Shown piece by piece: positions 14,101-27,914 of a stretch of 64,000 nt of DNA (the stretch's first letter is position 1; the number at the start of each line of letters is the position of its first letter). A program made the position numbers and the translations under genes. Where the stretch lies: NCBI RefSeq assembly GCF_964204645.1, contig NC_134026.1, positions 4,588,001 to 4,652,000 of the forward strand, given 5' to 3'. Source of the stretch: Tubulanus polymorphus. Lineage: Eukaryota; Nemertea; Palaeonemertea; Tubulaniformes; Tubulanidae. The notes under the pieces were generated by a model. It was not told the DNA's origin. It saw only the letters and a list, made by a program, of their open reading frames with translations, and ran no database searches.

Positions 14101-16314
14101 AATGCGATACATATACAAAAGGACAAATATATTTTTAAGGGGATTGAAATAGAACTGATAACTGCAATATCCTACCCCACGTTGACTGCTGATGATCCTC
14201 GTACATTAGAATTATTCAGTTTCGAATTCAGTTTGAAATTTATTTCAACCGCTTTTCCTGATTTAACTTCAACATTCTTCGTCACGCTGTCATACCTGAA
14301 AAATTCAAAATCGTGATAATTGTCAGTCAATTGTTACAAATATTTTCTGTTTTAAGTTTCATCAATTCCAAGACATGAACTTACCCATTTTTAGAGGCGG
14401 TTATTTCGTAAGTACCAGGAACTAAAATACGCCAGTAATCCCCGTGCGAGGCCGTCAAAAGTTTGTGATTGATTCCTTTCACCGAGATCGTGGCATTTTC
14501 TATAGGATTCTGATTTGTTGAATCAACTACATAACCTTTAACACCTTTGTGAACCTAAACACGAAAAAGCTTACTTAGAAAAGCTATGCAATCCTTGAAA
14601 TACAACTAACAGCATGCGCTGTAGATTTTTCGAATACTTACTTCGTGCATGTAGGCCAGGAGCGCAGGTTTGTTGTTACGCCATTCGGTAGTAAGATTAC
14701 CGGGCAAAGGATATTTACAACACGATAACTCGATAGTAATCTCCATACAGTTACTGTGCAGATAATTGAAGTCTTGCATACCACCTTGATTTAGATATGA
14801 AATGAATACAAATCGTTAATCCCTATCAGAAAGAGGCTTAGCTAAACCATTTACTACCTCCCAGATGTAACAAACAGAAGAAATTACTCCGAAGAAATAT
14901 TTGGAAAAGCTTTAGGGGCCATTCATAGAGTTTTAAAAAATTGGCCAATTTCCCATGTAGGCCTACATAATGCTTAACTAATAAACATCCGTACTCAATA
15001 GCTAATAAATTATCATCATTATTGGTGCGTATTTGTGATATGCTGGGCGGTTCTGAAGTTCAAGTATGATGAAACTGAGTCACAATCCTTTTCTAGATTT
15101 GAAAAGAATCTTGACTTATTGATTAGTTATTGTATTTACAAAACTTTCTTTAGTTTTTGTAAACAAAATAAAAGTTTCTTTAGTTTTCGTAACAAAATAA
15201 CTAATCAATCACAAACAATGGTTTCCAGACCATACACAAACCAAAAATCATTAGATCCTAAGGAATATTAAGGGCTGTAGGAACCATTTAGAAAAATTCA
15301 AAGCCTTTAGAATCAAATATCATGACTGAAAATGGCTTAAATCAATGTTAAGATACTTTTATAGAAAGTATACTAAGAAATTTTGTACTTTTAATTGTGG
15401 GCTCTTTTTCAACGCCGGTATCACATACCTGGTACATCATACCAATGCGCGCCATTCGTAATTCCACCTTTAAACTTTTCTCCTCTAAAACATTCCACCT
15501 CGGTGTGCATCGTCCGGTGATTCTGCGAATAAACCGTCGCCAGATGCTTAAAAACGGCGTCGTCAGGAGCGGGGCTGTAATAACCGGATTCCTCGTGCGA
15601 TTTCGAATCGTCGTACGGATAACTAGCGACTACGCTACCTCCGTGAAGATTCGCCGATAACACAAACTTATTACGCGTAATCCAATTCATCATGGCTACC
15701 GTTTCGGGCGCGTAAACTTTTCGCGAATTATTCTCGTACTGATCGGGGAAATTACGGTTCAAATCGACGTTTTGTCCGTTGCGCCGGCCGCGAACGCCGG
15801 TGCAATCTCCGACGGTGGCCGTTTCGAAACCGTCCGGATTCATCGACGGCATTATATAAATATTCGTCGAATCGACTAAATCTTTCACGGCCGGATCGTG
15901 TTCGTAGTTATCCAATAAATGCTGGATGAGATAAATCAGAATCTGCCGAGAGATCACCTCGTTTCCGTGCATATTTCCGACGTATTTAAACATCGGTTCA
16001 CCGGCTTCCACCGTATTTATATTGTCCGTTATTTGAATCGCCCATAATTCGCGACCTCGGCTGCTTTTACCGATCGTGTGTAGCTTGGCGATCGTCGCGT
16101 GTTTCACGGCGTACGATTTTAAAAGTCGCGTTAACTCGTCGTAATGATGGTAGTGCGAAGTGTCGATAGCTGTATCTGCGATATTCTTACTGTTCGTAGT
16201 TTGACTGGAAATCAGCCACAAAGTTACAAATATATACACAAGAGGCCGAACACTGCAACTACAACTGTACACTCTGGATGCTGAGATCACTGTCTGCATT
16301 TTTTTTGGCAGCAT
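5121..16314 (-). CDS. CPD: carboxypeptidase D with four peptidase-like domains (24 exons, 1701 aa)
   Basis: Membrane-bound metallocarboxypeptidase of the trans-Golgi network that trims C-terminal Lys/Arg from proproteins. Exons: 16314-15429, 14784-14642, 14554-14385, 14295-14176, 13604-13345, 12791-12319, 12002-11900, 11819-11507, 11047-10659, 10212-10046, 9919-9822, 9707-9473, 9396-9288, 9135-8980, 8480-8312, 8010-7815, 7710-7575, 7418-7248, 7154-7038, 6936-6872, 6672-6541, 6435-6250, 6123-6021, 5329-5121. All are in phase. A signal peptide is followed by four units of M14 peptidase plus transthyretin-like domain, about residues 30-440, 440-850, 850-1225 and 1225-1625, then a transmembrane helix and a cytosolic tail. 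Domains I and II keep the zinc motif NMHGNE, the NLHGGS histidine, DLNRNFPD and the catalytic Glu in ELxC. Domains III (GLNDE, LEAGA) and IV (VRGDE, FQGAT) have lost them. The tail has a KKSLL motif and an acidic cluster like the vertebrate CPD sorting tail. Start: ATG 16314, or 16299 in the same frame. Human CPD has three domains. Confidence 0.95.
8545..8580. repeat. dispersed short palindromic repeat, copy 1
   Basis: Contains GTGCATCTACACCGC followed by TGTGGTGT. Related copies occur at about 8845-8875 and 23015-23052 (GTGCATCTATATCGC then GTGCGGTGTA). The unit is nearly self-complementary around ACACCGCA. It probably belongs to a longer mobile repeat that I cannot delimit. Confidence 0.5.
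8665..8804. mobile_element. small hAT-like MITE in a CPD intron, 140 bp
   Basis: The two ends are inverted copies of CAGTGTTTTCAA, continuing into a shared AGCCAGGTCCC block on both arms. The outer flanks are a direct AAATA on each side (8660-8664 and 8805-8809). The interior has two direct copies of a TTTGAAAAACAGG-like unit. It has no coding capacity. The CAG-starting ends suggest hAT, but the visible duplication is only 5 bp where hAT usually gives 8. Confidence 0.65.
11093..11456 (+). mobile_element. dispersed hAT-like MITE family A, copy 1 (about 364 bp, CPD intron)
   Basis: The left end is CAGGGTCCCTAC and the right end, reverse-complemented, is GGGCTCCCTAC. The whole unit matches, in inverted orientation, a second copy at 19308-19686. 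Shared blocks include CTGCATCACTTTCA, TAGACTC, CGGTGCTGTT/TGGTACTGTT and AACTCG. It has no ORF, so it is a non-autonomous element. Ends of the CAGGGTCCCTAC type are compatible with hAT. Confidence 0.75.
12124..12280. mobile_element. hairpin MITE family C, copy 1 (CPD intron)
   Basis: Both ends carry CAGT, then CTCAAA and TTGGTT, in inverted orientation. The arms contain AACCAGCGAATAGTTGACATAGTG and its approximate inverse. An internal stretch with TTCATTGTCACTATGGTTTT is duplicated in tandem in this copy. The second copy is at about 27224-27340. Confidence 0.7.
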
Positions 16315-17278
16315 CGTTAAACTTTTCAACTTTTCTCTCCTGATGAGGCTGAACAACCGAAAAAAACAAGGGAAAAGCCAAAAAGCGTAATTTTGATGAT
16401 TCAATTTCACTTTCTCACCTCATAAGGGTTTAAACGCACACGCCAGTTGCCCGAGAAGAATCATCACTATACTGCCTATAGTTGGGGCCTTAGATCAAAG
16501 AACATGATTATAAGACGCACACAGAACATACGTTTTAGTGCAGTGAAAATATATTCGTGTGATTATTGTGGTTTTCCGGGTTGGTGGAATTGGTGGCCGT
16601 CAAGTGCCGCCACCTATGCTATTGTTCGCATGCCACAGTAGGAATACTCCGTTAGCGGGCTAGTTCACATATTCGCCGTCAATGTAATATCTTGGGTTAG
16701 CACTTGACGGTCAAGAACTGACAAGAACTACTTTTGGTTTTTTAATCCATTCTAGCCGATTATCTAATTCGCCCTGAGAGGCAAAAGCTTCGCAGATATA
16801 AAAGCGACAAAGATTTAATAGATCCTCGAAAAGTGGATGTATTAGCTTGGAGTAATTATCATTTGAAAATAATTACGCTCCATAGGATCGTAGTAGCTAT
16901 ACCGGGCATGGGCACTCGCGCCGCCTCAGTCTAGTCCCGAGTCATAGTATGCAGTACCGGTACCGTCCTGTATTGAGTAGGCCTATTGGTGTTCATATTT
17001 TATTGCATGTATCTCCTATATATGATTTGTAATTATTCAGAGCAATAACATTAAGTTTAAGTTGTGCCCGGGACTCTTCTCGACTGTGAATAAAAAAATG
17101 ACAAGTCCGGGAGTGAATCCGATCCCATATCCGCGCAGTACCAATTCTTTATTCTGCCATCAGGTGGCGAGCTGGTCAATTACAAATCGGCGTGTTGGTT
17201 GCATAAGAAACGTCAAGATATATCATCCTCGACACTTCGGTTGAGTATATTTCACTATTGGTAATCGAAAAAACAATA
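16315..17278. promoter_or_regulatory. divergent intergenic region between CPD and CHCHD2
   Basis: The start codons of CPD (minus, 16314) and the CHCHD2-like gene (plus, 17279) face away from each other across 964 bp, so both promoters and 5' UTRs should lie here. I see no clear TATA box and no convincing coding exon. Possible in-frame extension of the CPD frame to about 16410 lacks an ATG. Confidence 0.5.
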
Positions 17279-18150
17279 ATGCCGCGAAGAAGATCATCTC
17301 CAATGGGTGGAATGAGAGGAGCCCCGAGGTATGTAGAAACTATTATAAGTGTCGAATGTGAAGTGAAATCGTTGAGGGGTCAGAGAGGACAATTCAATTC
17401 AATATTCATCAATTTAATGAAATAACATTTACTTGAGGCTAATGTCACGATTTTTGAATAAGAGATTAAGACATTGATTTCTTTTTTCAGCCGTGCTCCA
17501 CCAAAGATGCAGTACCGTCAACCACCTGCGCCTGCTCAGAGGTTGCCTGCAAGGGCCCCTGCGGCTTCCCCTACCCCGGCAGCCCCGACGCAATCGGCCG
17601 GTCCTGGATTATTTGGACAGATGGCGGCGACTGCTGGTGGAGTGGCCATTGGTTCAGCTGTGGTATGTAGATAACGATCTTAATCAATAACAATTCGTTC
17701 CAGATAATTATTTAAAAGTCTTCTTGATTTTCTTGTCGTTTTCTATTTAGGGACATATGATAGGTAATTCACTCAGTGGTGGAAGGCAAGAAGTCGAAGC
17801 TGCTCCTCCTCAGCAGATTCAGCAATATCAAGATGTACCTCAGCAACAGCAATATCAGGGAAGAGTTTGCGAATTCGAGATGAAACAATTCATGGACTGC
17901 GCCCAAAATCAACACGATTTATCATTGTGTCAAGCTTTTAACGAATCTTTGCGACAATGTAAATTAGCTAATGGTAAGTTAGCCTTTATAGCAGCCTGTA
18001 TTCCACACATACATTTTGTTTGTTTATATTGTAGTTTTGGGATAAGGCAATGTTCATGTTAAGTTTAGCTCAAACCTCTCTCCATGTCATCACCCTTCGG
18101 CAATTGATATTGTTCTTTACTGATTCAATCTTTTTGCAGGTCTTCAGTAA
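17279..18150 (+). CDS. CHCHD2: twin CX9C mitochondrial protein, CHCHD2/CHCHD10 family (151 aa, 4 exons)
   Basis: Small intermembrane-space protein linked in vertebrates to MICOS, respiratory-chain assembly and stress signalling. Exons 17279-17328, 17491-17662, 17751-17973 and 18140-18150 give 151 codons plus stop. The N-terminus is basic (MPRRRSSP) and is followed by a Pro/Ala/Gln-rich stretch. Next come the family's glycine-rich hydrophobic segment (GLFGQMAATAGGVAIGSAVG, then a second HMIGN-type stretch) and the CHCH domain, with CEFEMKQFMDC and CQAFNESLRQC as the two CX9C motifs. The protein ends NGLQ, close to the family's NGL/HGL end. The last exon encodes only three residues and the stop. 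Length and order match human CHCHD2 and CHCHD10. The sequence alone does not decide which paralog, and many invertebrates have one gene for both. Confidence 0.93.
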
Positions 18151-19077
18151 CATGGCTCAGATGATTCACAAACTTTTATGAAATGTAGAAAATGTGCTGA
18201 TGTACGATATAACTTAGTCTATCGCTCAGGAGTGAAATAGAAGTAGTTTTTCTAGTTCTTGCTTTGAACAAAAATAGATTTATTCACGTATTATTTTAAC
18301 ATCCAGTGTGTTCTTAAATTTGATCTCTGTTTACGGTTGTAGAATAATCCCATGATTTACTGACTAATTTGAATGGTGAACTGTCAAATAAATTATTGAT
18401 TGTTGGAACAAAGTTGTATGATTTCAGTTGGAGTGCTGTAGATTTTCATGTAAGAGGAACTTTTCGTATTGTGCTCATATGCAAATGTTGGGTACCGAGA
18501 AGCAATTTCAGAACTTGCAGCATATTTGGGGTGAAAATTTTGAAAGCATGTGCACATTTTACATAAGGAAATGCATGAAAAAGTGTCACCAACGAGTGGA
18601 TCTTTTGAAATTGATGATCAAATTTTCTAAAGGCTGGTATGGGGCACTTTACTCAATGAACAGTTGGAAAACCCCCAAATACGGTCCGAGTTTTCAAGTT
18701 AGCATACATCAAGTGTAAAGGCAGCGTACATTGCCAATGACAGTTCTACGGTATCAATTGCACTAAGAGTGGGTTAATGATACCAGGAAAACCGGATGCA
18801 TTGTCGACTAAAGCACTAATTAATAAAAGATCCAAAATTAGCTATGTGCTGCTAACTCAGTAAACTAGTGGAGAAAACCAGTCGTCGGGAATGTTGTTGT
18901 CTGTGAGGAAACAATTACGGCAGAAGAACAAGAATAATATATCAAAAAGTTTATTAAATTTTCATCCATTATAAACATGTAAACTTCATTCAGATGAACA
19001 AGTTGTTCGTTATACATAATCACAATCAAAATATTTTATTTACAATACAAAATCTCAGTTATCCATATTTTCGTGTC
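18151..19077. other. convergent intergenic region CHCHD2 / KIF22 with poly(A) signals
   Basis: This region holds the two 3' UTRs. AATAAA at 18387-18392 is a good candidate signal for the CHCHD2-like gene. AATAAA on the minus strand at 19035-19040, only about 40 nt past the stop, is a candidate for the kinesin gene. No further gene is seen. The open frame at about 18428-18718 shows no domain and lies in the UTR or spacer. Confidence 0.55.
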
Positions 19078-23505
<4,428 letters not shown>

Positions 23506-23929
23506 TCTGGTCTTTGTCAGCTCTTTCTCAGCTTAGCAAACTCTGCAATTATCAAAATCAGGGTAGCCTACCTATTACAGGTCAGTCATTTCAGAATTCA
23601 AGGACTAAGAAGAATTTGAAGAACATGATGATACCTGTACATGTCTACTGAATAAAGTCCTTTCTAGTGATACTAGCATACAAGCATAATAGCATAATAA
23701 CCCTAATTCAAATGACAAATACAGCTGCACTAACAGGAGTCATGATCAATCGCACAAATCAATCGACTTCAAAAATACGTGTTCTGATAAACGGCAGTGC
23801 CTAAACACAGTCCTACAACTGTGGCTAACTTTACTACATATTTTAAATGGTCATATTTCTGTCATTTATTAGATGTTAGTATCATTATAGTATGTGTATA
23901 GTGTGTATAGTCTTAAGATTTGGGACACA

Positions 23930-24070
23930 CACAGGGGCTCGTATCATAAGTTTGGGGGGTGAACTGTAGCTTAGATCATCCAGTATCCCTGGTCCTATAT
24001 ATATAAGGACCAGGGATACTGGATGATCTAAGCTACAGTTCACCCCCAAACTTATGATACGAGCCCTGTG
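23930..24070. repeat. 141-bp near-perfect inverted repeat (hairpin)
   Basis: Two arms of about 66 bp are complementary except for single-base differences in two G/C runs. They are separated by a few bases of TATATA. The outer ends are CACAGGGGCTCG and CGAGCCCTGTG. It lies in the spacer upstream of KIF22. Such near identity implies a young foldback element or palindromic MITE. A transcript would fold into one long stem. Confidence 0.9.
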
Positions 24071-25095
24071 AATGTGATTTGGGATCCGATTTAGAGAACG
24101 TCGACCAACAATAACATCACGAAACGTCTTAAATTTTAACCAATTAAATGCTCATGATACAATAACGTGTGAATGAACTACCTAAATAATCAATATTGCA
24201 GAGATCATTGAGTCAAATCGGTTGTTTTTGGCAAGAATATCGTTCGGTATCATTATTTTTCGGCTAGAGAAGATTTCATACATTTAAAATAGCCCCCTCT
24301 CATCCCAAGGTCGTCGAGTCTCTAGCGTAACGCATTCCGCATTCCAGTTCCGTGTTTTACCGTTTACTCAACCACTGACAACTGTCAGTCAGCACTTAAC
24401 AGTGCAGTGGACGCGGTTGGTTGGCTAACGTGTTGCTGGATGAGCTTGTAATTGATCTGGCCGTGTTTTGACTAAGTGAGTGGTTTGTTTGAAATAGCTG
24501 AGAGCGGGTAATGCTGCTGGCATCGATATCCTGAACCGGTTGTGTGGATTTAAAGGTGTTGTTTTAAATTATATGTTGATGATTGTTGGATGCTGTGCCT
24601 GTTGTGCATACGAGTTTACGGATACAATCATCATGACATTCATGTGGTGTAGGTAGGTAAACTTTCAAAACACAATTAACTTGAAAAGTTGACTTTCAAT
24701 TTTTGACCCAATGTAGGTGAGTAGGTGATAAGAAGATTTCATTTGCATTGCAATATTACCATGATTACGAATAGGCAGGCATAGGCATAGACCTACTATG
24801 ACTATGAGCTTTCGCTACATACACAGCTATGTACTACATCTCTAGGCAGGGATTTGAACCTGATGGCATCACTAACCTCGGCCATGACATGAAACCCTGC
24901 CACACTAGATGGGGTGCGCAGGTTCGCCGCACAAAAACTTAAGGCGCAAATCAGATTGCCATAATCGCTGAGCAAATTTCACGGATAAAGTATAAATTAA
25001 AAAATCCAGGCTAAGATGAAACCAAATTTCTGATTTGCTTATAATGACACCATAATCTAAACTGTGCATGTACCTGGGCATGTACCTTTTTTAGC
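24071..25095. other. spacer between KIF22 and the hAT-like element; possible ZIP first-exon region
   Basis: No protein-coding gene is seen. The stretch around 24300-24650 is less AT-rich and could hold the promoter and non-coding first exon of the ZIP transporter, whose coding exon is preceded by a splice acceptor at 27841-27842. A GTAGGTAAA donor-like site near 24650 is only a candidate. Confidence 0.3.
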
Positions 25096-25429
25096 CAGAG
25101 ATGCTAGTTTTCCGGAAATATCCGGAATTCCGGAAATTTAGGATCGCCGATGTCAATTCCGGAAATTGGGTGAGAATTCCTCGCGGCGACCAGTAATGGC
25201 ACGGACCGTAAAAGCGTTCATTTGCTTGTACTCGTCGTCGCTTCTGTGTTATCTTATCTTGGTCTCTGTTTCCGAGGACATTCTGCTACAATGTATATAT
25301 GTGTGCTTGTTGTGGTATCTGTGCGTGCGTAGGCGTAGCGCCACTGTTGTGACGCCATTTCCAATTAAAGTCAATTATCTTTACGCGCCGTTGTACATCG
25401 TCCCACTGACGGCCAACAATGTGAAGATG

Positions 25430-25486
25430 CACGTGGTACTAATTAAGATGATATCTAATAAATATCATCTTAATTATTACCACGTG
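25430..25486. repeat. internal hairpin of the hAT-like element
   Basis: The arms CACGTGGTA-CTAATTAAGATGATAT and their inverse are separated by about 7 bases. They are centred in the element and lie just upstream of its small ORF. Confidence 0.8.
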
Positions 25487-25560
25487 CGTGCTATGTCCTG
25501 AGGCACACAGCTTTGAAACTTTCTTTTTGCCTGCAGCTGTCAAGCGGGACGGTCTGCAAA

Positions 25561-25824
25561 ATGAGCCCGCACGGAAAGATTGTCAGTCGGGAGTCGGCCG
25601 ATATAAAGGCAATTGACAGCGGTATAAAAAATAAATTTAACTGGCACTGGCTAGAGTGTAAGGACAGTAACGGGGACTACTTATCGAACTACATTCGTAA
25701 GTTAGACTTAGCTGGCGTGGTGTATTGCGTCGTTTGTAAAGACCAGGTCAAATACGGTAGTGGCTGGAAAAAAGATATTCTTCGTCACCCGGATAGCGCG
25801 CGGCATAAGCAGCGAGGGATGTGA
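25561..25824 (+). CDS. 87-aa zinc-finger ORF inside the hAT-like element
   Basis: ATG at 25561 to TGA at 25822-25824. The C-terminal half contains CVVCKDQVKYGSGW, then a conserved-looking helix with LRH, followed by PDSARHKQ. This is a C-x2-C...H-x5-H layout of the BED/hAT N-terminal finger kind. The N-terminal half has NWHWLECKDSNGDYLSNYI, a type of sequence I associate with N-termini of transposon-derived invertebrate proteins. The chain stops right after the finger, so it would bind nucleic acid but not catalyse. A CTGCAG acceptor-like site precedes it at about 25530-25536, so it may have been the second exon of a longer gene. Whether it is expressed is unknown. Confidence 0.5.
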   Translation: MSPHGKIVSRESADIKAIDSGIKNKFNWHWLECKDSNGDYLSNYIRKLDLAGVVYCVVCKDQVKYGSGWKKDILRHPDSARHKQRGM

Positions 25825-25964
25825 AGCACAACCAATGCCTGCCGTCGTATTTTCAGATACCCAGATCGCTCTAGAACGCATTTCCGGCGATGCAAAAAAC
25901 GCAAAAAGACCCCGGTTCTGAATTCCGGAATTTTGGTACTTTGGCCCTAGCATCTCTGTTTAGC

Positions 25965-27842
25965 TGACCACAATCTGTTAACGTAAAATGTTAATGTTAA
26001 TGTAAATGCATCCAAGCACAATGTCTGGTGTTTGGTGGGCCTCCCCAAAAAAACTTTTTGAAAATTGGAGGCTTTAGAGACATTTTCCAGGCTCTAAATG
26101 AATCATTTAGAGGTAAAAGACTAGTCAAATTGGCAAGAAAAATCTTGAACATTGATTACATAAACTTGAGAAGTTAGCTATTGGGTATTGATTAACCACT
26201 TTCCAGTTTTTCCCCCTTGCTATAATTCAAGTGTGTTCAGGTGTCTACAAACTGGCTCGGACTTCTTGTTACTTAGGCCAACAGGATTTGATAGTTTTAC
26301 ACGTACCAGCACGTCCACTCCGATCAAGGGCTGGCAATCTTTTATCCCCACAACAGATCTTGCTTCTAGGCCTAATCTATTGCCTCATCTTTGAGGAACT
26401 CTTTGGATTCGGAGATTTGGAAAATTGAACAGAACAGATCTGAACAGATTTGAACACTGTCTGAAACACCTGCTTTTCTGTAAAGCCGGACTGTAGATGT
26501 AGTTTTTTCACTAACCGCAAAGCGCTGGTTTTAAAATGAAACAGGCGCTATACAAATTTACAGATTACTATTATAGATAGGAAATCTATATTTGTAGTAG
26601 GCTACTAGATGTGCTGTGTGTTTTTACTTTGCCTCACTATTTATATAGATAACAATGCAGAGGCCTATTTCTTATTATAATAAAGCCAGCTGCCGTGCTT
26701 TTTGTATCAATTAAGTATACCTGTATTGCAAACTATATCGCTTCATAGTTTGATAATCATACAGTGCTTTTGCGTATTAATCCCGTCCATGAGTTCTTAT
26801 CTGAAATAATTAATTAACAGCTGGGACGTACCTACGCAGAACTGGTTGATAATCGCATGCTTGAATTTCCATTGGAATAATGATCATTGGAATTCAACTT
26901 TTCCCACAAGCATCATTAAATGATGTTTTATCCTGGGCTCATTATTGAGATCCAGTGTGTTACGGAACCTTTTAACGCATCGCAGTAAATTTCAAACTGA
27001 GTGATATATGGCTTAGTGTCATAAAATCTAACCCCATCATTTAATCGCCATGGTATGTGCTTGCATTGCATCCAGTTGTTGACTTTCTTTCGCTGGATTC
27101 TATTATTTAAGTTTATAAGGTGGCCACTTACCTGGAAATTAGGAAAAAGTGGGGGAAATTTATTTTTTTTTGCGTTAAGTTAGCCAATAGTTGGGAAATT
27201 TTGTAAAAAAAAAGAATAAAGATCTGTTGCTCAAAAGTTTTTTACAGTTAACCAGTGGATAGTTGACAAAGTGACAGTTACAATTTCATTGTTACTATGG
27301 TATCTATCCACTGGTTATCTTTAACCAACTTTGAGTATGTTGAGATTGCTAGATCGCGCATATAATCAAACGTTTTCCATCTATGTTTTCTGTATTTGAT
27401 TGTGTTAATTGATTGGATTCTAAGCAGATCGAGTCAGGGTACATGTCAGGGAATAGCCGGGGAAAATTAAATAATGGCAAGTATAAGTGGCCATCCCGAT
27501 TTGGTATTTAGCGTCAAATTCTCGAAAGCCTGTTTACTAGCCTACATACATGTAGAGGCCTACAAATGTAAGATATCACAGTGCAGAAACCATTAAACAA
27601 CCAATGAATTATCAATTGCAAAAGTAAAATGTTTTTGCTGTGGGATCATGTAAAAGTTTAGCAGATACTCGATATGAAAAATTGAGTTGAACTTTATTTT
27701 ATGAATCAAAATTCCATTTCTGTTATCATTTCATACAGCTGCGCGGAAAATATTTCGCGCTTATCAACGCTTTTGTCGCGCACGCAGCTGTTTCGATTAT
27801 ATGAAATTATTGATCTATTTTCGAACCATTCTCTATTTGCAG
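25965..27842. other. spacer / 5' intron upstream of the ZIP transporter, with hairpin MITE C copy 2
   Basis: No coding gene is seen. The hairpin MITE family C has a copy at about 27224-27340. A splice acceptor (CTATTTGCAG ending 27842) indicates that the ZIP gene has an upstream non-coding exon, so much of this stretch is probably a 5' UTR intron. Confidence 0.45.
27224..27340. mobile_element. hairpin MITE family C, copy 2
   Basis: The arms contain AACCAGTGGATAG and its inverse CTATCCACTGGTT, with outer TTGCTCAAAAG and CTTTGAGTA blocks. The core GTTGACAAAGTGACAG resembles copy 1 at 12124-12280, but this copy lacks the internal duplication. Confidence 0.7.
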
Positions 27843-27914
27843 GTGATGTGCTCTAACGACGGCACCGAGTTCTAGATATTTAACCCGATTTCCTTGAGTA
27901 CCGAAGGCGACGAA

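Larger units (their letters stand above)
25096..25958. mobile_element. 863-bp hAT-like non-autonomous element with 12-bp perfect TIRs
   Basis: CAGAGATGCTAG at 25096-25107 is perfectly inverted as CTAGCATCTCTG at 25947-25958. The element is flanked by a direct TTTAGC at 25090-25095 and 25959-25964. The subterminal zones on both sides are rich in CCGGAATT/TTCCGGAA motifs. CAGAGATG-type ends are characteristic of hAT elements, which normally make 8-bp duplications. Here only 6 bp match, so either two bases have mutated or the family differs. No catalytic transposase domain is seen inside, only a short zinc-finger ORF at 25561-25824. Confidence 0.8.

Noticed and set aside
16315-16410. Upstream extension of the CPD frame
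   Set aside because: The extension starts at a GTG with no ATG. The ATG codons at 16314 and 16299 precede the signal peptide.
24841-24880. GGTTCAAATCC (minus strand), a tRNA T-arm-like sequence
   Set aside because: The bases on each side do not pair into a 5-bp T-stem, and no acceptor, D or anticodon arm is found around it.
27894-27914. Upstream extension of the ZIP frame
   Set aside because: It would begin with TTG; ATG 27915 has better context and precedes the first transmembrane segment.
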